From NCBI GenBank assembly GCA_903835185.1, contig CAILLX010000054.1, forward strand, positions 23,516 to 87,515: a stretch of 64,000 nt of DNA. Reading direction: 5' to 3'. The first letter of the stretch is position 1; every line of letters begins with the position of its first letter. Below are positions 33,634-42,160 of the stretch, in pieces. This stretch comes from an uncultured bacterium. GTDB lineage: Bacteria; Cyanobacteriota; Vampirovibrionia; Obscuribacterales; Obscuribacteraceae. The position numbers were made by a program, and so were the translations under genes. The notes beneath the pieces are model-generated. The model was not told where the DNA came from. It worked only from the letters and a program-made list of their open reading frames with translations, and searched no databases.

Positions 33634-34017
33634 ATGATAGACTCTCGCAGCCCCCAAGGTGAAGACAAAGAGCCGGAAAGACGCGATTCGCCGCTTTTCA
33701 CGTCAGTTACTGTGGTGGGAGATGAGAACCTTCAGCTCAAACTGCTGCAAACACTTCTGGATGAGAATATTATTTCACCAGCCCAGGCACAACTTCTCCT
33801 GGCCGACCAGGAAGTTACTGGCATGACTATTGCTGAGGTTGTGGTAGCTAGAGGCTGGCTGACAGAGAGTCGCTTAGATGAGATTGCCCCCTGGCACAAT
33901 AAGCAAGCACAGCAGGCAGGAGTTCTTACTATCTCAGCAGGCTCAAAGAACTACAGCCATAATTTTGCCCAGTACCGCAGCTTGATGGAGAAGATTCTCG
34001 GACTCGGCTGGGATTAA
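33634..34017 (+). CDS. Small protein with GspE/PilB-N-like helical domain, 127 residues
   Basis: The central part, LLQTLLDENIISPAQAQLLL then MTIAEVVVARGWLTESRLDEI, has the spacing of the helical half of the GspE/MshEN N-terminal domain found in type IV pilus and secretion ATPases and in stand-alone regulators. No ATPase follows. The N-terminus is charged, and the C-terminus (NFAQYRSLMEKILGLGWD) is a short helix. The start ATG 33634 lies 17 bases after the KH gene, suggesting one transcript. The domain assignment is by pattern only and is tentative. It is convergent with the GT2 gene across a repeat. Confidence 0.55.
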   Translation: MIDSRSPQGEDKEPERRDSPLFTSVTVVGDENLQLKLLQTLLDENIISPAQAQLLLADQEVTGMTIAEVVVARGWLTESRLDEIAPWHNKQAQQAGVLTISAGSKNYSHNFAQYRSLMEKILGLGWD

Positions 34018-34063
34018 GTTGGACACCTAGTAGTGAGATTCCAAAGTTCTGCAACAATTACCG

Positions 34064-34109
34064 TAGGGGCGGATTGCATCCGCCCGCGGGCGCGTTGCAC
34101 GCGCCCCTA
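34064..34109. repeat. REP-like double hairpin, TAGGGGCG family (copy 3)
   Basis: A 46-base element bounded by TAGGGGCG and CGCCCCTA. Inside are two perfect hairpins with TGC loops: GGCGGAT-TGC-ATCCGCC and GGGCGCGT-TGC-ACGCGCCC. Its right end provides the TAG stop codon of the minus-strand glycosyltransferase gene. Confidence 0.78.
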
Positions 34110-34898
34110 CTTGTGCAAATGAACACAGCTGCGCAATAAAAAGATTTTTTTGTGTACATAGTCGCTATAAATAAGGTTGACTTTCAATCCAAGCAAACCA
34201 TCAGCAAAACCGGCTCGAATGACATAGCGATAAATAAAAGTCCAGAGCGGGTGCACGATTTCGTTAAACAGACTCACCTGCCACCAGGTATAACCGGCTT
34301 TAAGATAGTGTTGAGCTGACAGCTGCGCATACTTATTCATCGCCTCTGCAAACTGACCAGTATCACTGTAAGAGTAATGATTCATAGACTGCTGCAAAGA
34401 TCCGACCGGACCGTCAACAAAAACTCGCTCATGCACTGCTCGCTCATTGAATCTCCCTTTTGACCTGGCAAAGAGACGCAACTGTGCATCTGGATAAAAA
34501 CCGCCGTGAGCGACAGCTCTGTCCCCTATATAGAGCAGACGCGGGATTAGATAACCAGCACAGCGATCCAGGTGCTGGCTGCCCAGAATTTGCTTAATCT
34601 CCTCTTGCAGTCCTTCGGTCAATACTTCGTCAGCATCAAGACTGAGCACCCACTCATGACTCGCCAAACTGACAGCCAGATTTTTTTGCGCAGCATAGCC
34701 CAACCAATCTTGATGAACAACTTTAGCGCCAAAGCTTTCAGCAATCTCAACTGTCCTGTCGACAGAACCGGAATCGACTAAGATAATCTCGTCGGCAACG
34801 TCGTGAGCAGCAGCCAATACCATAGGAAGAGTACGCTCTTCATTAAAAGCCACAATAACCAATGAGAGCTTAGTCGCCTGCTTTTCTGCTGCGCACAC
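34107..34898 (-). CDS. Family 2 glycosyltransferase (WaaE/KdtX-like)
   Basis: A 263-residue GT-A enzyme. KLSLVIVAFNEERTLPMVL begins the nucleotide-sugar domain, DEIILVDSGSVDRTVEIA follows, and WVLSLDADEVLTEGL holds the DxD-type metal site. The later QLRLFARSKGRFNERAVHE and HPLWTFIYRYVIRAGF are typical of WaaE-type glycosyltransferases that decorate lipopolysaccharide or other surface glycans. Start GTG 34898 has AGAGGG seven bases upstream. The stop codon (34107-34109) is formed by the end of a REP-like repeat, so the extreme C-terminus may have been altered. It lies 12 bases after the retropepsin gene, probably in one operon. Confidence 0.85.
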   Translation of the reverse strand: MCAAEKQATKLSLVIVAFNEERTLPMVLAAAHDVADEIILVDSGSVDRTVEIAESFGAKVVHQDWLGYAAQKNLAVSLASHEWVLSLDADEVLTEGLQEEIKQILGSQHLDRCAGYLIPRLLYIGDRAVAHGGFYPDAQLRLFARSKGRFNERAVHERVFVDGPVGSLQQSMNHYSYSDTGQFAEAMNKYAQLSAQHYLKAGYTWWQVSLFNEIVHPLWTFIYRYVIRAGFADGLLGLKVNLIYSDYVHKKIFLLRSCVHLHK

Positions 34899-34910
34899 TC
34901 GAGTACCCTC

Positions 34911-36134
34911 TTATCTGCGCAAGAACCGGATCAGATGACGATCATTATCAATAGTGAACTGCCAGTCCTTAAAAAAACTCTGCCCTAAAAGCGGTCTCGG
35001 CAGCTGTGAATTTTCTACGACACATATCTCCAAATTGGATTTTTCTACCGGTCCTAGCTTCATTCTGTCTATTGGGAAACTTCGACTCTTAGTACTGCCG
35101 CCAATACCACGACTCAACCCTTCCTGTGCATCTTCAGGAACAGTAATCCCGAGGTTTTGAATCTGACTTCCAGAAAAGCAAACGACATCAGCGCCGGTGT
35201 CAAAATACATAGGGCAGCTATGTCCGTTGACCTGGACATTTACCACCATCTCTCTGCCTTCGCGCACAAAGGGTACAGCATAGTGATCGTCAGCAACCGA
35301 CCTGGCAGCATCTTTTTTTCTGAATGTGATTGACCTGGCACCAGGATCAGTCGTATATTCAAAATCTTTAAAAAATGTTTGCCCGAGCAACGGTGGCACA
35401 TCCATGCGCTCTTGAACAGCGACAGGAAAGTTGCGGCGTTCTATGTTGCCCACCTTAAGATTCACATTCATGCGCCAGGTACCGACACCACTGGAAGATC
35501 CAACACCGAAAGATTGCCCTACCGGGTCGCCACTAGGCGGATTGATACCCAACTGTTGCAGGTGATTCTTGCCAAAAACACAGGCTTCAGCACCAGTATC
35601 AAAAATCATAGGTGTTGGCCGCCCGTTCAACTGTGCATCAACAACCTGACTACCACCAACCCGTTGGAAATAAATCTTCCCTTCAGCAGGCAGTTGATCA
35701 TAATCAGCACTGTGCGGTGCGAGCAGCTGCGTTAGCTGCAGGTTATGTGGACTTACGACATGCTCTGAGCTCTGCCCGGCAGCTTTCTTCAAAAAATCAG
35801 GATCGTATTTCTGCAGATAAATACGAGCAAGACCGGCTGCTTCTGAGCCAGGGAAACGCTCAACTACACGCCTGTAAGCTTGTTTTGCTCTAGCCCAATC
35901 ACCCATCTGTTGATAAGTGAGAGCAGCATAATAACAGGAGTTGGAAACGTTAGGCTCACTTTGCATAGAAGCCTCAAAATAAGGAGCAGCCGCTTTGAAA
36001 TTATGCTGGCTGTATAAAAGCACGCCTTGATCGTAATAAGCATCAGCCAGAGCACCGGCTGCTGCTAGCAACCAGCTGCCTGCAAGCAGAGCAAAGAGTT
36101 TGCTTAGTCTGGTTTTGGTTGCCTGACAGTTCAC
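34911..36134 (-). CDS. Secreted TPR protein with two retropepsin-like aspartic protease domains
   Basis: A 407-residue exported protein. The signal peptide (LFALLAGSWLLAAAGALADA) is followed by TPR-like repeats (YYDQGVLLYSQHNFKAAAPY, YYAALTYQQMGDWARAKQAY). Two related clan-AA protease domains follow, each with an Asp-Thr-Gly-Ala site: TPMIFDTGAEACVFGKNHL and CPMYFDTGADVVCFSGSQI. Both are followed by PPLLGQTFFKDFEY or RPLLGQSFFKDWQF flaps. Retropepsins normally dimerise to build one active site from two DTG motifs; here both are in one chain. Start GTG 36134 has GGAGG seven bases upstream; TTG 36149 is an alternative. It probably acts in the periplasm and is co-transcribed with the GT2 gene. 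Confidence 0.85.
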   Translation of the reverse strand: MNCQATKTRLSKLFALLAGSWLLAAAGALADAYYDQGVLLYSQHNFKAAAPYFEASMQSEPNVSNSCYYAALTYQQMGDWARAKQAYRRVVERFPGSEAAGLARIYLQKYDPDFLKKAAGQSSEHVVSPHNLQLTQLLAPHSADYDQLPAEGKIYFQRVGGSQVVDAQLNGRPTPMIFDTGAEACVFGKNHLQQLGINPPSGDPVGQSFGVGSSSGVGTWRMNVNLKVGNIERRNFPVAVQERMDVPPLLGQTFFKDFEYTTDPGARSITFRKKDAARSVADDHYAVPFVREGREMVVNVQVNGHSCPMYFDTGADVVCFSGSQIQNLGITVPEDAQEGLSRGIGGSTKSRSFPIDRMKLGPVEKSNLEICVVENSQLPRPLLGQSFFKDWQFTIDNDRHLIRFLRR

Positions 36135-36282
36135 AACAGCCCCTCCCAAAAATCCCGTTCCGCTGAGCTTTATCTATTATAGCTACGCCGTTTTCATGCG
36201 ACCTGGTCAGCTAGGCTTTTCCCTCGGCATACATTGTCTGCCGGCAAGCTCAGCCACTGCCTATGCAGCTCAGCCTCAAGAT

Positions 36283-37431
36283 TTACAAGGCAAACTCTTC
36301 AGCCAGGATTATTTTTTGCAATTCAGAGGTACCCTGGCAAATCTCCAACATCTTGGCGTCACGATAAAATCGCTCCAGGAGGCTGTCTCCACTTACCCCT
36401 GCAGATCCCAGTATCTGGACAGCCTCGCTGACATGGACCCGTGAGGCTTTAGTTGCATACCATTTACACATTGCAGCATTCTTGCGCAGATCGGCTACAT
36501 TTTCATCTGCACTCCAGGCAGCTCGATAAGTAAGCAACCTGGATGCATCCAGTTCGACACTACAGTCAGCCAATTTCCACTGTACTGCCTGGAACTGTCC
36601 AAGCCGTTTGCCAAACTGCTTACGTTGGCGTGCATGATCTGCTGCTGCATTTAAGGCGCCGGACAACATACCGACAGCAGTTGCAGCCATCTGTATGTTG
36701 GAGAGATCCAGACCGTACCTCACCTGCTCAACAGTTGTTTCTGCCGCCTGGAATGCCAGCAGATTGTCACCAACTAGCTCACTGCCAGTAAATTCAACAT
36801 CGTTGATATAAGCTGCCCGTAAACCAAGCGTAGAACGGTCAGGTGAGATATCAATCTTGTCTGTTTCAGCAAGATCAACTACAGCAAGAGCAAGCTGCCC
36901 ATCATCTGACGAGTCGCGCATACGCGTTAAAACTATTAAGACTCCAGCAAACTCAGCATTAGCCACCCACACCTTCTTACCAGAGAGTATGAGCTTATCG
37001 CCCTGCCGGTAGCAGACAGTTTGCACTGCACTTAAATCAGTGCCGGCAGCCTCTTCAGATAAAGCAAAGCTCCCTATCTTGTCACCTTTAGCTAGAGCCG
37101 GTAAGAACTTTGCTTTCTGCTCAACACTGCCAAAGCGCTTGAGCAGCTCTATAGCCGTTGTATGTGCAGACAAAGTAAAACCAAGTCCGGGGGCAAATTC
37201 GCTTACTGCCTCTACAAAAAGTATCTGATCAAGAAAGCTCTTACCCTGTCCACCATACTCATAAGCTACAGTCAGCCCGAGAAAACCATCCTGAGCGCAA
37301 CTTTGCAGCAGCTCTTTTAACGAGACTCTATGCCTTTCGAGCGCCTCAGCGAGCGGATAAACTCTTTCGCTGGCAAACAAGCGATATTTCTGTCGCTCCG
37401 ACTCTTGCCTAGAGCTTAAAAACGTATTCAA
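36283..37431 (-). CDS. Acyl-CoA dehydrogenase family protein, usual catalytic Glu absent
   Basis: A 382-residue FAD-dependent acyl-CoA dehydrogenase fold. GLTVAYEYGGQGKSFLDQ, GSFALSEEAAGTDLSAV and LSGKKVWVANAEFAGVLIV form the N-terminal and beta domains. The C-terminal helices have RKQFGKRLGQFQAVQWKLAD and AVQILGSAGVSGDSLLERFYRDAKM. The usual YEGTSEIQ near the end, whose Glu is the catalytic base of medium/short-chain enzymes, reads ICQGTSELQ here. The alternative Glu used by isovaleryl/long-chain enzymes (GLDLER) reads GLDLSN. It may use another base or have another role. Start TTG 37431 has GGAGG four bases upstream. It stands alone without beta-oxidation neighbours. Confidence 0.88.
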   Translation of the reverse strand: MNTFLSSRQESERQKYRLFASERVYPLAEALERHRVSLKELLQSCAQDGFLGLTVAYEYGGQGKSFLDQILFVEAVSEFAPGLGFTLSAHTTAIELLKRFGSVEQKAKFLPALAKGDKIGSFALSEEAAGTDLSAVQTVCYRQGDKLILSGKKVWVANAEFAGVLIVLTRMRDSSDDGQLALAVVDLAETDKIDISPDRSTLGLRAAYINDVEFTGSELVGDNLLAFQAAETTVEQVRYGLDLSNIQMAATAVGMLSGALNAAADHARQRKQFGKRLGQFQAVQWKLADCSVELDASRLLTYRAAWSADENVADLRKNAAMCKWYATKASRVHVSEAVQILGSAGVSGDSLLERFYRDAKMLEICQGTSELQKIILAEEFAL

Positions 37432-37543
37432 GGCACCTCCAGGTATGAAGAGCCAACTATATTAGCATTAAGAGTTTCTCCTTGGCATAGCTACCAGGAG
37501 CAACGGATAGAGCAACTGCAAGATTAAAACGGCTGCTTATTAA

Positions 37544-38602
37544 TTAAGAGCCTGGCAAACTTGCTGAACTAACAGAAGCGGCAGAGCTTTTAAGGTCAGA
37601 CACCTTAAGTAAGCAAGCCTCAATCACGCAGCTTGTAATTGCTTCCTGATTTACTATCCCTTCCATCCAAAAACGTAGTTTATAAATGATCTGGTCAATC
37701 TTCACTTCGCAAATTGACGACTGTGGGTGCGGCGTGGAAAGCACTCCCTTAACCGACTGAGCTGCCTCGACAACAGCTGCCAATACTCCTGCCGGTTCCA
37801 CATCGTGACCAACTGGCAGGAGCACCACTTTACCTCCGGTTGAACTGGGCAAATCGTAGTTGATCAGCTCATTTTGAATAAACATGGTGTTTGGAATGAC
37901 AGCCATATTGTTGTTGAGAGTGTGCAATTTGGTGCTTCGCCAGCCGATCTCAATTATTTGGCCAACACGAGTGTTATTGCCATCCAGCCTGTAACACACC
38001 CAATTTCCTTGCTTTACGCTCTTCTCCAAAGTCATAGTCAATCCAGCAAATATATTGCGCAAAGTATCCTGCAGAGCAAAACCAAGAACAGCAGCAATTA
38101 CTGATGATGTGGCCAGAAGTGGAACAACATTGACGCCCAAAGTCCAGTCGAGCAGGAGCAGAATTATGATTAAATACAGCAACGCCTGAACAGAGAAACG
38201 AAAGACACCTGGCACAGGAGAGCCCCATCTGGTGAGATACCAGCGTGAGGCAACCAGGTTCATACTTTGAATGGCAATATGAAAAACTAAAAAAGCTGCC
38301 AGCAGCGACCCGATCTTAATTATCTCTTGTGCAATACTGCCGTGCGCTAAAGCTACAAACGGCAGTATTGCCAGTGAAAGTAAAAGAACCTGCAAAGACA
38401 GATCTATTCTGTTAGTCACCTGCATTATCAAGTCAGTATCTTTGACTGCCTCGATACGACAGACAAACTTGCACAGCTGTCGCCTATAAAGCAGAAGAAT
38501 AAGCCAGACTATAGCCGCCCAAAGAGGCACAGCTGAAGGTCCGTGCAGAAAAACATCACCGACACTACGAGCACAATGCCTGACTATCAGAAGCAAATCC
38601 AT
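37544..38602 (-). CDS. MscS-family mechanosensitive channel
   Basis: A 352-residue small-conductance mechanosensitive channel. About four N-terminal membrane helices include SAVPLWAAIVWLILLLY and LQVLLLSLAILPFVALAHGS. They precede the pore helix region LLATSSVIAAVLGFALQDTL. NIFAGLTMTLEKSVKQGNWV and GQIIEIGWRSTKLHTLNNN are the conserved beta domain, and IPNTMFIQNELINY is the family's typical motif. It releases solutes on hypo-osmotic shock. The start is not certain: ATG 38602 begins just before the first helix, but ATG 38674 and others are possible and no ribosome site is strong. It is divergent from the membrane-protein gene at 38779. Confidence 0.86.
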   Translation of the reverse strand: MDLLLIVRHCARSVGDVFLHGPSAVPLWAAIVWLILLLYRRQLCKFVCRIEAVKDTDLIMQVTNRIDLSLQVLLLSLAILPFVALAHGSIAQEIIKIGSLLAAFLVFHIAIQSMNLVASRWYLTRWGSPVPGVFRFSVQALLYLIIILLLLDWTLGVNVVPLLATSSVIAAVLGFALQDTLRNIFAGLTMTLEKSVKQGNWVCYRLDGNNTRVGQIIEIGWRSTKLHTLNNNMAVIPNTMFIQNELINYDLPSSTGGKVVLLPVGHDVEPAGVLAAVVEAAQSVKGVLSTPHPQSSICEVKIDQIIYKLRFWMEGIVNQEAITSCVIEACLLKVSDLKSSAASVSSASLPGS

Positions 38603-38778
38603 ACTTATTACCCAGCAGGAACAAGCTGGCAATAATAGCTTATTTTGCTGGCGCTTGTTGTCAAGATGCTGCATTACCAGACACTGCTCCGTCTGCGCTA
38701 GCACTCCGCTGGGAGCCGTGCTAAGGTAGTAAGTGCTAGATTTCAGTGTTGCTCTCAATATGTAATGGTCGAGATGAA

Positions 38779-39495
38779 ATGGCCAACATTCCAGATCCGG
38801 AACCAGGCAAAGCCGCAGAGCCACAACAGGACATCACCTCGCATGCCGAAGCTGGCACGGTACAGGGTCAGACTCCTTCAGCTGCCGGACGGGGTGGGGA
38901 CGAGCTAACACACGCAGATTACGATGTGTTGACTGAAGCGCAGCAGTTGCACCAGCACCACGTATCCAAGATTCTTGACGAAGTCCTGGAAGATTCAGAC
39001 GAGACACCAACAGCTAGCCAGATCAAGCACCCTATGTTGCTCGATCTTGTTCTGGCAATAAGCTTCCTGGTAGCGATGGGAGGCTTTTCTCTAGGCTTAA
39101 TCAAAATGTATATTGTTCATCATGCACAAGAAAGCATTATGCGCAGGGATTTCAAGAGCGCAATTGGTGTTCTCAAAGGACTGCCTTTACCAGGCTTTAT
39201 TGCTGTACCAGGAGCCTCTCCTGAATCAGATCCGCAAGAACTGCTTAACCAGGCACTTTATCTTGACGGCATAGACAAACTTGACAACAAAACTGATATT
39301 AACGGTGCCCTTAACGAGCTACAGCAGATTCAGGCCAGCTCGCGTTATTTCCCGATGGCCCAGGAAGCATTGAACGAAAATTTTGAACCATCATCAACCT
39401 TATTAAAGATGGAAGTTGAACATACAGAGAAGAATCCGCCAGCACCGGACAAAAAACGATTCAGCCCGGAATTACCTCATGACGCAACCCCATGA
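38779..39495 (+). CDS. Hypothetical single-pass membrane protein, 238 residues
   Basis: No known family was recognised. The N-terminal ~80 residues are polar and low-complexity (EPGKAAEPQQDITSHAEAGT). One membrane helix follows (LLDLVLAISFLVAMGGFSLG), and then a C-terminal domain of about 130 residues with helical, TPR-like character (ESIMRRDFKSAIGVLKGLPL; DPQELLNQALYLDGIDKL). The topology would put the C-terminal domain outside the membrane. Start ATG 38779 has GAG just upstream. The divergent MscS neighbour shares the promoter region, but no functional link can be shown. Confidence 0.6.
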   Translation: MANIPDPEPGKAAEPQQDITSHAEAGTVQGQTPSAAGRGGDELTHADYDVLTEAQQLHQHHVSKILDEVLEDSDETPTASQIKHPMLLDLVLAISFLVAMGGFSLGLIKMYIVHHAQESIMRRDFKSAIGVLKGLPLPGFIAVPGASPESDPQELLNQALYLDGIDKLDNKTDINGALNELQQIQASSRYFPMAQEALNENFEPSSTLLKMEVEHTEKNPPAPDKKRFSPELPHDATP

Positions 39496-39765
39496 CTATC
39501 AAATCATGGTACGACTAGACAAGTCGGACCAGCAAGCAGCTGCCACCAGCCACAACTCACTCCAGGCGTCATGGAGCCTGTAAAAAGAGCACCAGGCGCA
39601 AGGTAAGGCAGACCACGCCAGGCTGCTGTCAATGTTGCCATACGCAGTTGCATATCCCTCCATAAGGTTATAGCAGGAGATAACTCCACTATAGCCCTGA
39701 ACTATAAATATGGGACTCTCTTATAAACTCTTCTGTCTAATGAACTGCGCCGGCAGTAAACCTGT

Positions 39766-40176
39766 TTACTCCACGACAAAGGCACGATAACTATCTGCAG
39801 AGAGAGTATCGTTAAGCTCAGAGGAGCTCTCCAGTTTCACCTTAACCAGCCAGCCGTCCCCGTAACAATCAGCATTTACCAGCTCCGGCTCTGAGTTCAA
39901 GCGATCATTGATAGCAATAATCTCGGCGCTCACCGGCATAAACAGATCAGAGACTGATTTTACAGACTCAATGACACCAAATTTGTCTGCTTTCTTAAGC
40001 TTCTTTCCCACCTCAGAAAGCTCGACATAAGTAACATCTCCAAGCTGCTCAGCTGCAAATGCTGTCACACCTACATAAGCCTGGTTGCCATTTTCGACAC
40101 GGATATACTCATGAGTCTTTGTATATTTGAGCTCATCAGGATAACTAAGTACCTTACTTCCTTCTGCTCCAGTCAT
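39766..40176 (-). CDS. gcvH: Glycine cleavage system H protein
   Basis: A 136-residue lipoyl carrier. TKTHEYIRVENGNQAYVGVT, FAAEQLGDVTYVELSEVGKK and FGVIESVKSVSDLFMPVSAE are the conserved blocks; the Lys in ESVKSVSD is the lipoylation site. LNSEPELVNADCYGDGWL completes the fold. It shuttles the aminomethyl group between P, T and L proteins during glycine breakdown. Start ATG 40176 has AAGGAG seven bases upstream; GTG or ATG codons farther upstream are less good. It follows gcvT by 112 bases. No gcvP gene lies beside it. Confidence 0.95.
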   Translation of the reverse strand: MTGAEGSKVLSYPDELKYTKTHEYIRVENGNQAYVGVTAFAAEQLGDVTYVELSEVGKKLKKADKFGVIESVKSVSDLFMPVSAEIIAINDRLNSEPELVNADCYGDGWLVKVKLESSSELNDTLSADSYRAFVVE

Positions 40177-40288
40177 TCCCTGGTCTCCTTCGCTTCGTGC
40201 CGTCAAGTCAGACAGCTTCAGATTTTACCAAGTCTACCTCGGCAGCTCCATCATAACCGGACTGCCGCTCTGGTCGTCAAGCACTAAA

Positions 40289-41392
40289 TTATTTGCGCTT
40301 GTAAAACGGTCTTTTAACAACAGTTGCTCCTATGGCCGCCCCACGAATCTCCACAGCCAGTTTCTCTCCGATAGTGGCATACTGTGGCGGCACAAAGGCC
40401 ATAGCAATTGGATAGCCAACAAAAATACCTTGTGAACCGCTACTTACAGAGCCTATCTTCACTGAATCTTTGAGCACTGGATAACCATGGCGAGGCAGAG
40501 CTTTCCCTTCTACCTGCAGGCAAACACAGACCTTAGAAAGACCAGACTCCTTCTGCTTGAGCAAAGCTTGCTGCCCGACAAACTCTCCTTTGTCCAGTTT
40601 AACGCTCCAGCCCAGTCCTGATTCCAGCGGACTGGTCACATCGTCCAGTTCATGCCCGTATAGAGGCAGCGCTGCCTCGAGACGCAGCGTGTCGCGGGCA
40701 CCAAGTCCGCACGGCTCAATACCAAGATGTTCGCCGTGTGCAAGCAGAACGCTCCACAACTTATCAGCTGAATCAGGATCTACAAAGATCTCAAAACCAT
40801 CTTCGCCTGTGTACCCGGTCCGCCCGAAACCAATCTTCACCCCTTCAGCTATGCCCTGCCCGTAACAGAAAGATGGGATCTTCTCAATCCAATCGCCAAC
40901 CACTGCCGAGAGAACTGAGTGTGCCTCTGGTCCCTGCAGAGCAATCAACGCAGTTTTCTCAGAGATATTCTCCAGAGAGACATCGTTAAAACGGTTGATA
41001 TGTCCGACCAGCCAGTTCCAGTCTTGCTCAACATTGGATGCATTTACAACTAACAGGAAGTCATTTTCGCGCCTGTAGACAATCAGATCATCCACTGTGC
41101 CGCCGTCAGGCATGACAAACTGTGTATAGAGCGCCATATTCGGCTCAGACAGTTTGTTGACATCATTGGCTATCATGTACTGTACAAATGCATGGGCACC
41201 TGCACCCTTGACTACAAACTCACCCATATGAGATACATCAAAAAGACCCACACCCTTCCGCACAGCCATGTGTTCGGTGATGATTGACTTGTATGTAACC
41301 GGCATGCTCCAGCCGGCAAAATCAACCATACGAGCCCCGGCTCTGCGGTGAGCAGAGGATAGCGGGGTTTCCCTTATTTGAGCTGTCGTCAT
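40289..41392 (-). CDS. gcvT: Aminomethyltransferase (glycine cleavage T protein)
   Basis: A 367-residue tetrahydrofolate-dependent enzyme. RMVDFAGWSMPVTYKSIITE, GVGLFDVSHMGEFVVKG and IALQGPEAHSVLSAV are family blocks. GFGRTGYTGEDGFEIFVD and GLGARDTLRLEAALPLYGHE hold folate- and substrate-binding residues. It accepts the aminomethyl intermediate from GcvH and makes methylene-THF plus ammonia. Start ATG 41392 has AGGA about seven bases upstream; codons up to 41434 are in frame but less good. No glycine riboswitch is recognisable in the 250 bases upstream. Confidence 0.95.
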   Translation of the reverse strand: MTTAQIRETPLSSAHRRAGARMVDFAGWSMPVTYKSIITEHMAVRKGVGLFDVSHMGEFVVKGAGAHAFVQYMIANDVNKLSEPNMALYTQFVMPDGGTVDDLIVYRRENDFLLVVNASNVEQDWNWLVGHINRFNDVSLENISEKTALIALQGPEAHSVLSAVVGDWIEKIPSFCYGQGIAEGVKIGFGRTGYTGEDGFEIFVDPDSADKLWSVLLAHGEHLGIEPCGLGARDTLRLEAALPLYGHELDDVTSPLESGLGWSVKLDKGEFVGQQALLKQKESGLSKVCVCLQVEGKALPRHGYPVLKDSVKIGSVSSGSQGIFVGYPIAMAFVPPQYATIGEKLAVEIRGAAIGATVVKRPFYKRK

Positions 41393-41642
41393 AACCTGTT
41401 CCTCATCTGCGCCAACGGCAATATTTGCATGCAACGCAACTATGATACTAGGTTAAGACTTCACTCAAGCCAGGTCATGCCAACTAAACAGCTTCTTTTC
41501 CCCTCGACTACCCACTTCGATTCGATCTCATCTCCACTTTTTTGCAACTCCCTGGTTTGGTTGCATATATGGTGGCAGGCGAAAAAACTTCGTTGAATCT
41601 GGCAGCCAAGTTAAAATTTGGTCGCTAAGAACAACCAGGCGT

Positions 41643-42074
41643 TTACAAATCCGACATTCTGCTGTCCTCTATCCCTCCTGCATTGCGGACAGCACCAAGT
41701 TCACGCCTGGCGTGAGCTGCAATTCGGCAGCACTTAACGAGCGTATCTGCTGAACCTCTGACATCACGCTCTTTGATCTGATTATTAATCAGCGCAAGCG
41801 ACTCGGAAAGCGCCACCAAGTTGTGACAACATCTCCCCAGTCGCCTGGAGCTTTCTGCAGCAGCTTGCTGCGGCAAATATTTTTGCTGTTGATCAATTTC
41901 ATCTGCTTGTTTGAGCAAACCATCCACCACTGCCTGGAGGCGCTTGTAATAAAACTCGAGTCGAGAAATCTGCTGCTGTCTCCTTTGCCTTAAAAACAAA
42001 CTTGCAGCTCGCCAGACAGACAAGCCACCAACCAGCAAGAGGACAACTAAGAAACAAATCCAGCTTGAAACCAT
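41643..42074 (-). CDS. Hypothetical membrane-anchored coiled-coil protein, 143 residues
   Basis: One N-terminal membrane helix (WICFLVVLLLVGGLSVWRAA, about residues 5-24) is followed by a charged helical region (LFLRQRRQQQISRLEFYYKR, QADEIDQQQKYLPQQAAAES) likely to form a coiled coil. A cysteine-containing C-terminus (RCCHNL and VKCCRIAAHARREL) could bind metal, but this is speculative. No family is recognised. The neighbour at 42161 lies upstream on the same strand with an 86-base gap. Confidence 0.5.
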   Translation of the reverse strand: MVSSWICFLVVLLLVGGLSVWRAASLFLRQRRQQQISRLEFYYKRLQAVVDGLLKQADEIDQQQKYLPQQAAAESSRRLGRCCHNLVALSESLALINNQIKERDVRGSADTLVKCCRIAAHARRELGAVRNAGGIEDSRMSDL

Positions 42075-42160
42075 TTTTGCTTAGGAACTAAACATACGGT
42101 GCCCGCTCGCTCGCCAGCAAAGGCAAGCAGCACCGGCATGCCTTACTACAGACAAACAGA

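Noticed and set aside
39504..39689. Minus-strand 61-codon frame between the membrane-protein gene and gcvH
   Set aside because: Weak start, no family, low-quality composition; region of 270 bases otherwise empty.
41393..41642. Possible glycine riboswitch upstream of gcvT
   Set aside because: I looked for tandem glycine aptamer core sequences on the minus strand and saw none; a covariance search would be decisive.
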